A stretch of DNA of 28,597 bases from Psychrobacter sp. Lineage in GTDB: Bacteria; Pseudomonadota; Gammaproteobacteria; Pseudomonadales; Moraxellaceae. The notes under the pieces were generated by a model. It had not been told where the DNA came from and did no database searches. It worked only from the letters and a program-made list of their open reading frames with translations. Positions within the stretch are counted from its first letter, which is position 1. Every line of letters begins with the position of its first letter. The stretch covers positions 1 through 28,597 of the forward strand of contig JAAXIL010000100.1 in NCBI GenBank assembly GCA_012270355.1. The letters are read 5' to 3'. Of this stretch, positions 18,423 through 25,983 are shown piece after piece. The translations under genes were made by a program, and so were the position numbers.

Positions 18423-19496
18423 ATGTCCCACGCTCAATCATCACATTCCATTCAAGCTCAGATAAATCAAGACCAATACTATATGAGTCTTGCCATTGCT
18501 GAAGCGAAACTAGGCATCTATACCGCACGTCCAAACCCAGCAGTGGGATGTGTATTAGTGAAACAAGGGCAAGTGGTTGGCACCGGTTTTCATCCTAAAG
18601 CAGGTCAGCCTCATGCCGAAATTTTCGCCTTACAAGACGCTAAGACGAATGGGCTGGATGTAAGTGACGCAACGGCTTACGTTACGCTTGAACCTTGTAG
18701 CCATACGGGACGTACCCCACCTTGTGCAAAGGCATTAATTGATGCCGGCATTGGTAGAGTGGTCATTGCAGGGCTTGACCCGAACCCTAAGGTAGCGGGA
18801 CGAGGCGTGGCAATGCTCAAATATGCAGGGGTTGCAGTGACAACGGAAGTTCTGCAAGCCCAAGCGGAAGACCTAAACAAAGGCTTTTTAAAAGCAATGC
18901 GAACGCAAATGCCTTATGTACGACTCAAAATTGCCAGTAGTTTAGATGGTCGCACAGCGATGGCATCGGGTGAGTCTAAATGGATAACGGGCGTCGAGGC
19001 TCGTGAAGATGTGCAAACCTTGCGGGCTTTGAGTGGGGCGATAATCACCGGTTCACAAACCGTTATTGACGATAATCCGAGTCTGACGGTGCGTTCTAAT
19101 CAATTGGGGATTGAGGTTGATGACATTCCACAACCCAAAGTCATAATTTTGGACAGACGAGGTAGGTTGTCTAAGGGGTCGGATTTTCAAGTCCTAAAAC
19201 TAGATGGTACGCAAATTTGGCAAGTAGATAATCTTGAAATGCTATTGTCAACGCTGGTGACTGAGCATCAGATTTATGATGTATTAGTGGAAGCGGGAGC
19301 GAGCGTGGCTGGCAGTTTTATACAGGCAAATTTGGTAGATGAATTAATTGTTTATCAAGCCCCTTGTATTTTAGGGTCAACGACTAATCCGATGCTCACC
19401 TTATCGATTGAACAATTATCCAATCAGTATCGTTATGTATTAGTTTCACATGAAACAGTCGGTAATGACTTAAAATTAGTTTATAAGCGTCCATAA
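18423..19496 (+). CDS. ribD: bifunctional riboflavin biosynthesis deaminase/reductase RibD
   Basis: This 357-residue protein carries out the second and third steps of riboflavin synthesis: deamination of the pyrimidine, then NADPH-dependent reduction of the ribosyl group. The N-terminal cytidine-deaminase-like domain has the zinc ligands H64 (with E66, HAE) and C92/C101 (PCSHTGRTPPC). The C-terminal reductase domain starts near LKIASSLDGRTAMASGESKWITG and includes GSQTVIDDNPSLTVR. The first 18 residues are a polar extension. The gene lies 69 bp after nrdR. Its last codons contain a parS-like site, and the long ribD-ribE gap that follows carries DnaA boxes. Confidence 0.96.
   Translation: MSHAQSSHSIQAQINQDQYYMSLAIAEAKLGIYTARPNPAVGCVLVKQGQVVGTGFHPKAGQPHAEIFALQDAKTNGLDVSDATAYVTLEPCSHTGRTPPCAKALIDAGIGRVVIAGLDPNPKVAGRGVAMLKYAGVAVTTEVLQAQAEDLNKGFLKAMRTQMPYVRLKIASSLDGRTAMASGESKWITGVEAREDVQTLRALSGAIITGSQTVIDDNPSLTVRSNQLGIEVDDIPQPKVIILDRRGRLSKGSDFQVLKLDGTQIWQVDNLEMLLSTLVTEHQIYDVLVEAGASVAGSFIQANLVDELIVYQAPCILGSTTNPMLTLSIEQLSNQYRYVLVSHETVGNDLKLVYKRP
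19443..19456. other. parS-like site 7 (inside ribD 3' end)
   Basis: GTTTCACATGAAAC is encoded as VSHET 14 codons before the ribD stop. Confidence 0.6.
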
Positions 19497-19602
19497 ACAA
19501 TATGTATACTGGGCTTATGTGTGATAATGAAACCCATGCTTTTATACAAACTTTTCCACAGGTATTATCCACTTATTTATAATTTTTAAAGTGTGATTTG
19601 TG

Positions 19603-19616
19603 GTTTCATGTGAAAC
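19603..19616. other. parS-like site 8 (ribD-ribE gap)
   Basis: GTTTCATGTGAAAC abuts a one-mismatch DnaA box (19617-19625). Confidence 0.6.
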
Positions 19617-19684
19617 TGTGGAAAAGCTTATACAATTGAAAAAGATTCAAAGCTAAGATTAGCTTACACCCTTTATATTAAAGC

Positions 19685-19698
19685 GTTCCACATGGAAC
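19685..19698. other. parS-like site 9 (ribD-ribE gap)
   Basis: GTTCCACATGGAAC is the same variant as site 5, 38 bp before an exact DnaA box. Confidence 0.55.
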
Positions 19699-19832
19699 AG
19701 ATATCTAGCCCATAGTTCCGAATTATTTATTAGGGTTGTGGATAAGTTTTTAAGTTATTTGGTTTTATGATAAAAAGGATAACTTTCCCCAAAGTTATCC
19801 ACAATCAAATTCAAATAGATATTGAGGTAGCA

Positions 19833-20429
19833 ATGTTCACTGGTATTATTGAAAGTACAGGTAAATTGATGGAGATGGCTGAAGTCGGCGGAGACATACG
19901 ACTGACCATTGCCTCTAATGACTTAGATTTTAGCGATGTTAAACTGGGTGATTCGATTGCCTGTAATGGCATTTGTTTGACGGTGATTGAATTACTTGAT
20001 AATAGCTATGCAGTGGACGTGTCTCGAGAAACCTTAGCAAAAACTACCATGCAATACTGGCAAACAGGCGATGTGCTTAATTTAGAAAAAGCCATGTTGC
20101 CTACCACCCGTTTTGGCGGTCACATGGTATCGGGTCATGTGGATGGCGTGGGAGAAATTATTGTCATTAATGAAGATGCCCGCTCGATTTACTTTGAGGT
20201 CAAAGTACCCACTGAACTTAAAAAGTATGTCGCTACCAAAGGGTCAATTACGCTAGATGGGATTAGCCTGACCACTAACCTTGTCAAAGATGACATAGTT
20301 TGCCTCAATATTATTCCGCATACCAGTGAGGTCACTAATATCGCCAAACATTGGCAGTTGGGCTCAAAGATTAATGTTGAGGTGGATTTAATTGCCCGCT
20401 ATTTAGAGCGATTACAATCAGCTAATTAG
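19833..20429 (+). CDS. ribE: riboflavin synthase alpha chain
   Basis: This 198-residue enzyme joins two molecules of 6,7-dimethyl-8-ribityllumazine to give riboflavin. Two lumazine-binding repeats are visible: residues 1-97 start MFTGIIESTGKL, and the second begins near MVSGHVDGVGEI. Both carry the expected GDSIACNGICLTV / KGSITLDGISLT pattern. I place the start at the ATG at 19833, where MFTGI is the invariant family N-terminus and GAGG lies about 6 nt upstream. The frame stays open to an ATG at 19767, but the extra 22 residues would overlap an exact DnaA box and have no family support. Conserved PHTSEVTNI lies near the C-terminus. It completes a ribD-ribE pair. Confidence 0.95.
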   Translation: MFTGIIESTGKLMEMAEVGGDIRLTIASNDLDFSDVKLGDSIACNGICLTVIELLDNSYAVDVSRETLAKTTMQYWQTGDVLNLEKAMLPTTRFGGHMVSGHVDGVGEIIVINEDARSIYFEVKVPTELKKYVATKGSITLDGISLTTNLVKDDIVCLNIIPHTSEVTNIAKHWQLGSKINVEVDLIARYLERLQSAN

Positions 20430-20517
20430 ATAGTCTTTAGCAAGTTTAACTTAACAATTGTTTGTCAAGTGTAATTGTAATCTCGATGGAAGACTTAAGT
20501 TTATTTCTTTTGTTGAA

Positions 20518-20552
20518 AACGTTATTAAATATAACGTTCATCGGATCGTTAT
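20518..20552. repeat. CGTTAT/ATAACG inverted repeats upstream of the CAP lipoprotein
   Basis: AACGTTAT (20518-20525) and ATAACGTT (20531-20538) are exact inverted copies around 5 nt, and a further CGTTAT follows at 20547-20552. The cluster lies about 85-120 bp before the lipoprotein gene, where an operator could sit. Confidence 0.35.
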
Positions 20553-20636
20553 AGGATTGTAATTTTTTATTTGTTATGTTTGCGGCATTGAAATTATCTT
20601 TTAAGTTTTGCATTTTAGTATAAGGAAATCTTAACA

Positions 20637-21869
20637 ATGAGCAATTCTAATCTAATCACGTTGTCAAACCCGCTTAAACTCTCTGTCATCACCTTGTCAG
20701 TTGCTTTACTCTCTGCTTGTGGGAGTGGTTCTTCAGGAGGGTCATCAAATTCGAATAAAGAAGTTTCAGTAAATTCTCCGGTAACTGGAGACTCAACAAC
20801 CGAATTGGTTGAAAAGACAGATCAAGTCGAGTTGACTGAGAAAGATGGTACGCAAGTCATTACGGATGTTATTACCACACCTGTAGTTACTGAAAAGCAA
20901 GATACGACACAAGTGGTTAATCCTGCTAACCCCACAAATGCAGACGTTGTTGAGCTTGCAAGCAGTGATCTTGCTGTTTATAACCGTCTAAATACCCGTC
21001 GTACATCCTGTGGATTCGGTAGCTTAGGGGCTGATGAGGAGCTTAAGAAGGCAGCGGATAATCACGCCAATTATTTGAGATATGCGAGCAAGAATAGCTC
21101 GAATTCATTCGAAGGTCATAATGAGACTGACAAAGCGAACCCTTTCTATACAGGTTTAGGAGTGGCTGAGCGTGTACAGACAGGGGATATAAAAAACCAG
21201 GCTCAAGCTGTTAATTATGACTATCGGGCATTGACTGAAAACCTATCTTTTTTGCGGTACAATCAAGCGTATTACGATGCCACCAATGATACTGATATCG
21301 CGTTAAGTAGCATTAAAGGATTGCTTGCTGCCCCTTATCACATGGCAACGTTGCTTAGCCCTAACTACACTGAAGTCGGTATCAGCTATGTTCGTGGCAG
21401 GTTCAAAGCCCCAATTCAATCCTCAGACAGCACGTTTGGCAGTGTTCTAGAGATAGTTATGGGTACACCGCGAGGCACGTCATTAAGTAAGGTTGATGGC
21501 GTGGTGAGTTATCCTTGCGATGGCATTGAAGACACGCAGTTTGAACTCAGACACGAATCGCCCAATCCATTCAAGGGTACAAGTCGCAACTTAGCTACAA
21601 ACCCAATTGGACAGCCGATTTACATCTATGCAAACGATGATATTAAAGTTACCAATGCGGTGATGAAAGATGCCGCAAATCAATCGGTTAAATTGCTTCA
21701 ATTGAACAGTACTAATGACCCTAACGATAGGTTGCAAGCTAATCAAGTGATTTTAATGCCAGATGTGGCATTAAAACCTGCTCAAATGTACACCGTGACT
21801 TATAACGTCAGTGTAAATGGTGGCGTGGCTCAGCTTAAGAAATTAACTTTTAAAACAAAAGCTAAATAA
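20637..21869 (+). CDS. CAP/SCP-domain lipoprotein, secreted
   Basis: This 410-residue lipoprotein has a signal peptide (hydrophobic to about residue 27) ending in the lipobox LLSAC with C28. A G/S-rich spacer and a T/V/E/D-rich low-complexity linker run to about residue 105. The middle domain (about 110-280) looks like a CAP (SCP/PR1) domain: NRLNTRRTSCGFGSL, H143 in ADNHANYL, H161 in EGHNE, E201 in LTENL, and H235 in PYHMATLLSPNYTEVGISY. These match the two-His/Glu pocket of the family. The C-terminal part (about 300-410) looks like a beta-rich Ig-like module (ALKPAQMYTVTYNVSVNGG). AAGGAA lies 9 nt before the ATG. It has its own good terminator and is probably a single-gene unit. The role of bacterial CAP lipoproteins is mostly unknown, so I give no gene name. 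Confidence 0.8.
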   Translation: MSNSNLITLSNPLKLSVITLSVALLSACGSGSSGGSSNSNKEVSVNSPVTGDSTTELVEKTDQVELTEKDGTQVITDVITTPVVTEKQDTTQVVNPANPTNADVVELASSDLAVYNRLNTRRTSCGFGSLGADEELKKAADNHANYLRYASKNSSNSFEGHNETDKANPFYTGLGVAERVQTGDIKNQAQAVNYDYRALTENLSFLRYNQAYYDATNDTDIALSSIKGLLAAPYHMATLLSPNYTEVGISYVRGRFKAPIQSSDSTFGSVLEIVMGTPRGTSLSKVDGVVSYPCDGIEDTQFELRHESPNPFKGTSRNLATNPIGQPIYIYANDDIKVTNAVMKDAANQSVKLLQLNSTNDPNDRLQANQVILMPDVALKPAQMYTVTYNVSVNGGVAQLKKLTFKTKAK

Positions 21870-21898
21870 TTAGGTCTTCTACACCACATTTTGTAATG

Positions 21899-21926
21899 CG
21901 TCATGATGAAAATCATGGCGTTTTTT
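21899..21926 (+). terminator. intrinsic terminator of the CAP lipoprotein gene
   Basis: CGTCATGAT (21899-21907) and ATCATGGCG (21912-21920) pair with one G-U around a GAAA tetraloop, followed by six T. The T-tract overlaps the stop codon of the convergent sensor-kinase gene. Confidence 0.85.
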
Positions 21927-24780
21927 ATATCATAAATTTCGCCAAAATTGCCTCAAGGGCATCTTTTTTGATGGGCTTAGATAAAAATGCATTCATGCCT
22001 GCATCAAGACAGGCTTTGCGGTCTGCATCTGTGTCGCCAGCTGTCAAGGCAACAATTGGCAGTGAATTTTGGCTAGATCTAATCCGTTTGGTGGTTTCAA
22101 CGCCATCCATCACGGGCCTTCGGCAATCCATTAATATCAAGTCAACATTATGTATGGATAATAAAGACAAAGCTTCCTCGCCATGATTTGCAATTAAATA
22201 TGGATAGCCCATTTTCTGCAGTAATTTGCTGACGACTTTTTGATTCACGGGGTTGTCTTCGGCGACTAAAATTAAATGATGGTTCAAAGAATTATTGCCA
22301 ACCTCTGGGTTTTGCAAGTGGTATTTAATATAGTGCTTTGAATATGGAGCATTTAAGATCGAATACTGGTCGTGGGCTTTGGTAAAAGTTATGTGTGTCA
22401 ATAAGGGAAGTTTTTCTAACGATGATTCGTTATTGTGATTCAAACCCTTAAGTTCAATAGATTGCATGAATTCAAAATAAGCTTGCTCGACAAAAGATGT
22501 GCCTTTTTGACCGATATCTTCTTGTGATAAGTGTGTGATTTGTGCCAATAAATCGTTAATATTGAGCGGTTTACTCAGATAGCCATCAAATTTTAACAAA
22601 CGCTCAGGCGGCAGATCTGCCTCGGGACTCATACTAAACAATAGCTTTGTAGCTTCGTCTACGAACGGAAAAAATTCTATTAGCTCAGGAATATTATGAT
22701 GAGTGTATAGTTCATTATCCATCAAAATAATAGGCGTTTTATCTTGAAGATCTGTTGTGCCAATTGACTCGATGCAGCTTTGGTTGATTTCGGTTTGAAT
22801 GACCGAATGGATGCCTAAAACTTCACACAAGGTTCGCAGTGCTTTTGCCGAAAATTCCTGATAGCAAAACGCAAACAAATAAAAATGACTAAAGTCAGTC
22901 TTAAAATCGTATATCTGTGCCGACTCTCCTACATCGTAAGGCAGACACAAACTAAACTCACTGCCTTGCCCCAACACGCTATCCACGTGTATAAACCCAC
23001 CCAAAAATTGGGCAAAATTATTAGAAATGGCAAGCCCGAGCCCTGTCCCACCAAACTGTCGACTGATGGAGTCATTGGCTTGATTAAAGTGCGAAAAAAG
23101 CTTGGATTTATCCGCCTCAGAGATGCCAATACCCGTATCTTTTACAGAAAAACATAACCACCCTGAATGCTTGCGAGATAACGTTGGGTGACCAGCCTCT
23201 TTCGACATTTCACGAAAACTGCCATCACCGCCTCGCATCAAATTAACCTCTAGCCCTACATAGCCTTCTTGCGTAAATTTAATGGCATTTCCAATCAAGT
23301 TCATAAGCGACTGTCGTAACCTACCAACATCTGTATCTAAATATCGAGGACAGTCAGACTCAAAATGAATCAACAGCTCAATACCTTGCCGCCGTGCGTT
23401 GCTTGCCATCAAATCCATCACTTGATGACATAGCTCAAAAATATCGACCCGCTCTATGACGACCTGTAATTTCCCTGCTTCCATTTTCGCTGCATCAAGC
23501 ATGTCATTAAGCATGCCAAGCATGGATTGGCTGGTTTGGTTGAGGGTTTGATAGGTATCATGTTGTTCGCTATTAAAATTGTCTGTTGACATGAGCTCGA
23601 GCAAACCTATCATCCCAGACAGAGGAGTCCGCAGTTCGTGACCCAATACTGACCATAACTGATTAAACTCAACCAATTTATCTGCTTGTTGTCCAATCTT
23701 AATGTCGATTTCTTTAAGCTCAGTCGTAAATGACGTAATCTCTGTCAGCAAGGCGTAAAATCCCTGTACTTGACTCTGATTGCCCAGTATCGGTTGAATA
23801 CTTAGCAAATAATCCTGATTGTTATCAAGGCTACTGACCATAAATGTTTGATTGGTCTTGAGTTCCCCAAGTTGGGTTAAGTGGTGTTGGGTAAGCTTAT
23901 CTTTCCCTGTCAAAAAATCGGTCAGGTAATACGACACATCTTCTTGAAAAGCTGTCATAAAAGCCTGTTCAAACCGACGATTAAAAAAAGTGATTTGTCC
24001 GCCTCGCCCAATCATTAACAAAGGTAGGGGTGAGTGATCCGTTAATCTATGCAGGCGTTTATTCACAGCATGCAGACGACGATAGCCTAAATGCAACTGT
24101 TGATTGATACGATTGAGACTATGAGTCAGCCGTCTAAACTCTTGACCGATGCCGATTTCAGGCTCATTTAAGAGTGTGTACGGGTCATTAAGTTTGGTTG
24201 GAAAGGTGTTGGCATAATTGATAATTTGTCGCCAAGCAGACTTATAAGTAAGTAGCAGCATCATACAAATCAAAAAAAGTAACAATGCTAATAAAATTGG
24301 CAACCAATACATAGGATTTTGCCAGTTAAATGCCATAGGTGGATGCAAAATTTGTACATAGGCTTGATAGCCATCTGATAAATTCATCCACCCAATAAGC
24401 TCTTGACTATCTATATCGTAGCTGTTTTTTTGATTTTCTGTTGGCTGCCAGTATGGAAGGACGAATAAAGGCTCATCTTTTTGTTTTGGGTGATGGTGGG
24501 TGTGAATGAGCGTTTGGTCATCAGGGGTTATAAGCATTAGCCGATATGTTAAGCCTTTATTGTCGGCGTGTGAGAATGCAACATCATGAATGTCGTCACT
24601 GTTTAATTCATCCAATTGATGTGCCAAATCATCTGTAATGTCATGAAATAATGCCAAACTGGTTTTTTGTTGATGAGCTTTCAATTGAAAGAACAACAAC
24701 ACATAACAAAGTGTAGTCATCACTATCAGTGTGACCACATAAAATCTGAGCAGGCTGTAATAAGGTGCGTTTTTTTTCAT
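21925..24780 (-). CDS. hybrid sensor histidine kinase (GacS/BarA-like, no HPt)
   Basis: This membrane kinase of about 951 residues has TM1 (about 11-33), an extracytoplasmic sensor of about 120 residues, TM2 (about 157-178) and a HAMP-like linker. A PAS-like domain (LPLLMIGRGGQITFFNRRF) precedes the kinase core. H381 in GHELRTPLSG is the phosphorylated histidine; LIGNAIKF, DTGIGISEADK and GGTGLGLAIS form the ATP site. A degenerate receiver-like domain follows. The terminal receiver has the acidic pocket E841-D842 and phosphoacceptor D885 in LMDCRRPVMDG. The order resembles GacS/BarA, but no HPt domain follows, so a separate phosphotransfer protein is expected. The ATG at 24780 is preferred over an in-frame TTG at 24825. 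It is head-on to replication and its regulator is not adjacent. Function beyond signalling cannot be assigned. Confidence 0.88.
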   Translation of the reverse strand: MKKNAPYYSLLRFYVVTLIVMTTLCYVLLFFQLKAHQQKTSLALFHDITDDLAHQLDELNSDDIHDVAFSHADNKGLTYRLMLITPDDQTLIHTHHHPKQKDEPLFVLPYWQPTENQKNSYDIDSQELIGWMNLSDGYQAYVQILHPPMAFNWQNPMYWLPILLALLLFLICMMLLLTYKSAWRQIINYANTFPTKLNDPYTLLNEPEIGIGQEFRRLTHSLNRINQQLHLGYRRLHAVNKRLHRLTDHSPLPLLMIGRGGQITFFNRRFEQAFMTAFQEDVSYYLTDFLTGKDKLTQHHLTQLGELKTNQTFMVSSLDNNQDYLLSIQPILGNQSQVQGFYALLTEITSFTTELKEIDIKIGQQADKLVEFNQLWSVLGHELRTPLSGMIGLLELMSTDNFNSEQHDTYQTLNQTSQSMLGMLNDMLDAAKMEAGKLQVVIERVDIFELCHQVMDLMASNARRQGIELLIHFESDCPRYLDTDVGRLRQSLMNLIGNAIKFTQEGYVGLEVNLMRGGDGSFREMSKEAGHPTLSRKHSGWLCFSVKDTGIGISEADKSKLFSHFNQANDSISRQFGGTGLGLAISNNFAQFLGGFIHVDSVLGQGSEFSLCLPYDVGESAQIYDFKTDFSHFYLFAFCYQEFSAKALRTLCEVLGIHSVIQTEINQSCIESIGTTDLQDKTPIILMDNELYTHHNIPELIEFFPFVDEATKLLFSMSPEADLPPERLLKFDGYLSKPLNINDLLAQITHLSQEDIGQKGTSFVEQAYFEFMQSIELKGLNHNNESSLEKLPLLTHITFTKAHDQYSILNAPYSKHYIKYHLQNPEVGNNSLNHHLILVAEDNPVNQKVVSKLLQKMGYPYLIANHGEEALSLLSIHNVDLILMDCRRPVMDGVETTKRIRSSQNSLPIVALTAGDTDADRKACLDAGMNAFLSKPIKKDALEAILAKFMI

Positions 24781-24896
24781 GACGGCAAAAAATAAAGCAG
24801 TCGTCCAAACCAAAAGCGATAGCAATAGTGTAGCATCATCGCAGCTATGGTAATATCATGCCCTTCCTAAAATCTTGATTTACTAGCGATTAGAAT

Positions 24897-25904
24897 ATGT
24901 CAAATCCTCCCCGTCGTCTTATTTTTGCAGGCACGCCTGAGTTTGCTGCCGTTGCCTTGAAAGCTTTAATTGAGCATAGCGAGGCATTGAATATCGACAT
25001 CGTAGCAGTCTATACGCAACCTGACCGCAAGGCAGGACGAGGGCAAAAACTAACCGCATCGCCTGTTAAGCAGTTGGCATTAGAAAATGACCTACCTGTA
25101 GAGCAACCAATAAGCTTTAGTTTAAAGCATGAATTAGGCAAAGTTTCACGTGAAACCTTAGAAGGTTATCAGTTTGACATTATGGTGGTTGCTGCCTATG
25201 GTTTGATTTTGCCCCAAGGTGTCTTAAACATACCAACCTTAGGTTGCCTAAATATTCATGCGTCATTATTACCACGCTGGCGAGGAGCTGCCCCCATTCA
25301 TCGTGCGATTTTGGCGGGCGATGATGAGACAGGCATCACCATCATGCAGATGGACAAAGGATTAGATACAGGTGATATGCTGTACAAAGTGGCTTGCCCG
25401 ATTGAACCTGATGACACCACGGCAAGTTTGCATGACCAACTTGCGGAATTGGGTGGGCAAGCTATCGTAACTGTTTTGCAGGATTTAAACACCTATCAAG
25501 CCAATGCGACTGCCCAAAATGACGAACAAGCCAACTATGCGGAGAAATTGACGAAGGAAGAAGGACAAATCGACTGGACGCAATCAGATGAGATGATTCA
25601 TCGACAAATCCGAGGCATGACGCCATACCCAAGTGCATTTACGTTTTTACAAAGCCCCGAAGGCGAAGCGAAGCGGGTGAAAGGCGTGGCTGCCATGCCG
25701 CCCAATGCCAGCCAAACTACCGATAAGCCAGCAGGCACGGTAATTAGCGTCGGAAAAAGAGCCATTTTGGTGGCGTGCGGACAAGGCACCACCTTACGCT
25801 TAACCAAACTGCAATTTGCGGGCAGTAAACCGCTCACTGCCGAGCAGATTTGTCAGGGCGGACAGTTGGACGATGGAGATAGGTTTGTGGTCGATTTACC
25901 GTAA
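24897..25904 (+). CDS. fmt: methionyl-tRNA formyltransferase
   Basis: This 335-residue enzyme transfers a formyl group from 10-formyl-tetrahydrofolate to Met-tRNA(fMet). The N-terminal domain starts RRLIFAGTPEFAAVAL. The catalytic Asn and His lie in N119-I-H121, followed by SLLPRWRGAAPIHRAIL, and the catalytic-type Asp is in KGLDTGDM. The C-terminal OB-like domain starts near residue 220 (IHRQIRGMTPYPSAFTF). The length is slightly above the usual 310-320 because of short inserts. It is divergent from the sensor kinase (116-bp gap) and is followed by rsmB 79 bp downstream, the common fmt-rsmB pair. A fully canonical parS site lies in its coding sequence (KVSRET). Confidence 0.97.
   Translation: MSNPPRRLIFAGTPEFAAVALKALIEHSEALNIDIVAVYTQPDRKAGRGQKLTASPVKQLALENDLPVEQPISFSLKHELGKVSRETLEGYQFDIMVVAAYGLILPQGVLNIPTLGCLNIHASLLPRWRGAAPIHRAILAGDDETGITIMQMDKGLDTGDMLYKVACPIEPDDTTASLHDQLAELGGQAIVTVLQDLNTYQANATAQNDEQANYAEKLTKEEGQIDWTQSDEMIHRQIRGMTPYPSAFTFLQSPEGEAKRVKGVAAMPPNASQTTDKPAGTVISVGKRAILVACGQGTTLRLTKLQFAGSKPLTAEQICQGGQLDDGDRFVVDLP
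25143..25156. other. canonical parS site 10 (inside fmt)
   Basis: GTTTCACGTGAAAC is a perfect 14-bp palindrome identical to the canonical ParB core and the only perfect copy in the window. It is read as VSRET in Fmt. Confidence 0.75.
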
Positions 25905-25983
25905 TGATTAAAGCGTCAAGCCTATTGTGCCGAGGATAAAGAGGATGCTCAGTATTATTAACGAAATTACCCGAAAATAAAAC

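Larger units (their letters stand above)
19497..19832. other. second DnaA-box/parS cluster in the ribD-ribE gap
   Basis: This 336-bp gene-free, AT-rich gap holds two exact DnaA boxes: TGTGGATAA at 19737-19745 and TTATCCACA at 19795-19803, in opposite orientation. One-mismatch boxes lie at 19552-19560 (TTTTCCACA), 19565-19573 (TTATCCACT) and 19617-19625 (TGTGGAAAA). Weaker TTATACAAn sequences start at 19542 and 19628. Two parS-like sites lie between them. I found no other exact DnaA boxes outside oriC when reading the window. Roles that fit are DnaA titration, an origin accessory region or DnaA-controlled ribE expression. None is proven. Confidence 0.65.

Noticed and set aside
19767..19832. 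22-residue N-terminal extension of riboflavin synthase
   Set aside because: The invariant family start MFTGI is at 19833 with its own GAGG; the upstream stretch contains an exact DnaA box and looks non-coding.
20446..20637. 63-residue minus-strand reading frame in the ribE-CAP lipoprotein gap
   Set aside because: It has K/N-rich composition typical of AT-rich non-coding DNA, overlaps the lipoprotein's ribosome-binding site and start codon, and has no recognisable domain.
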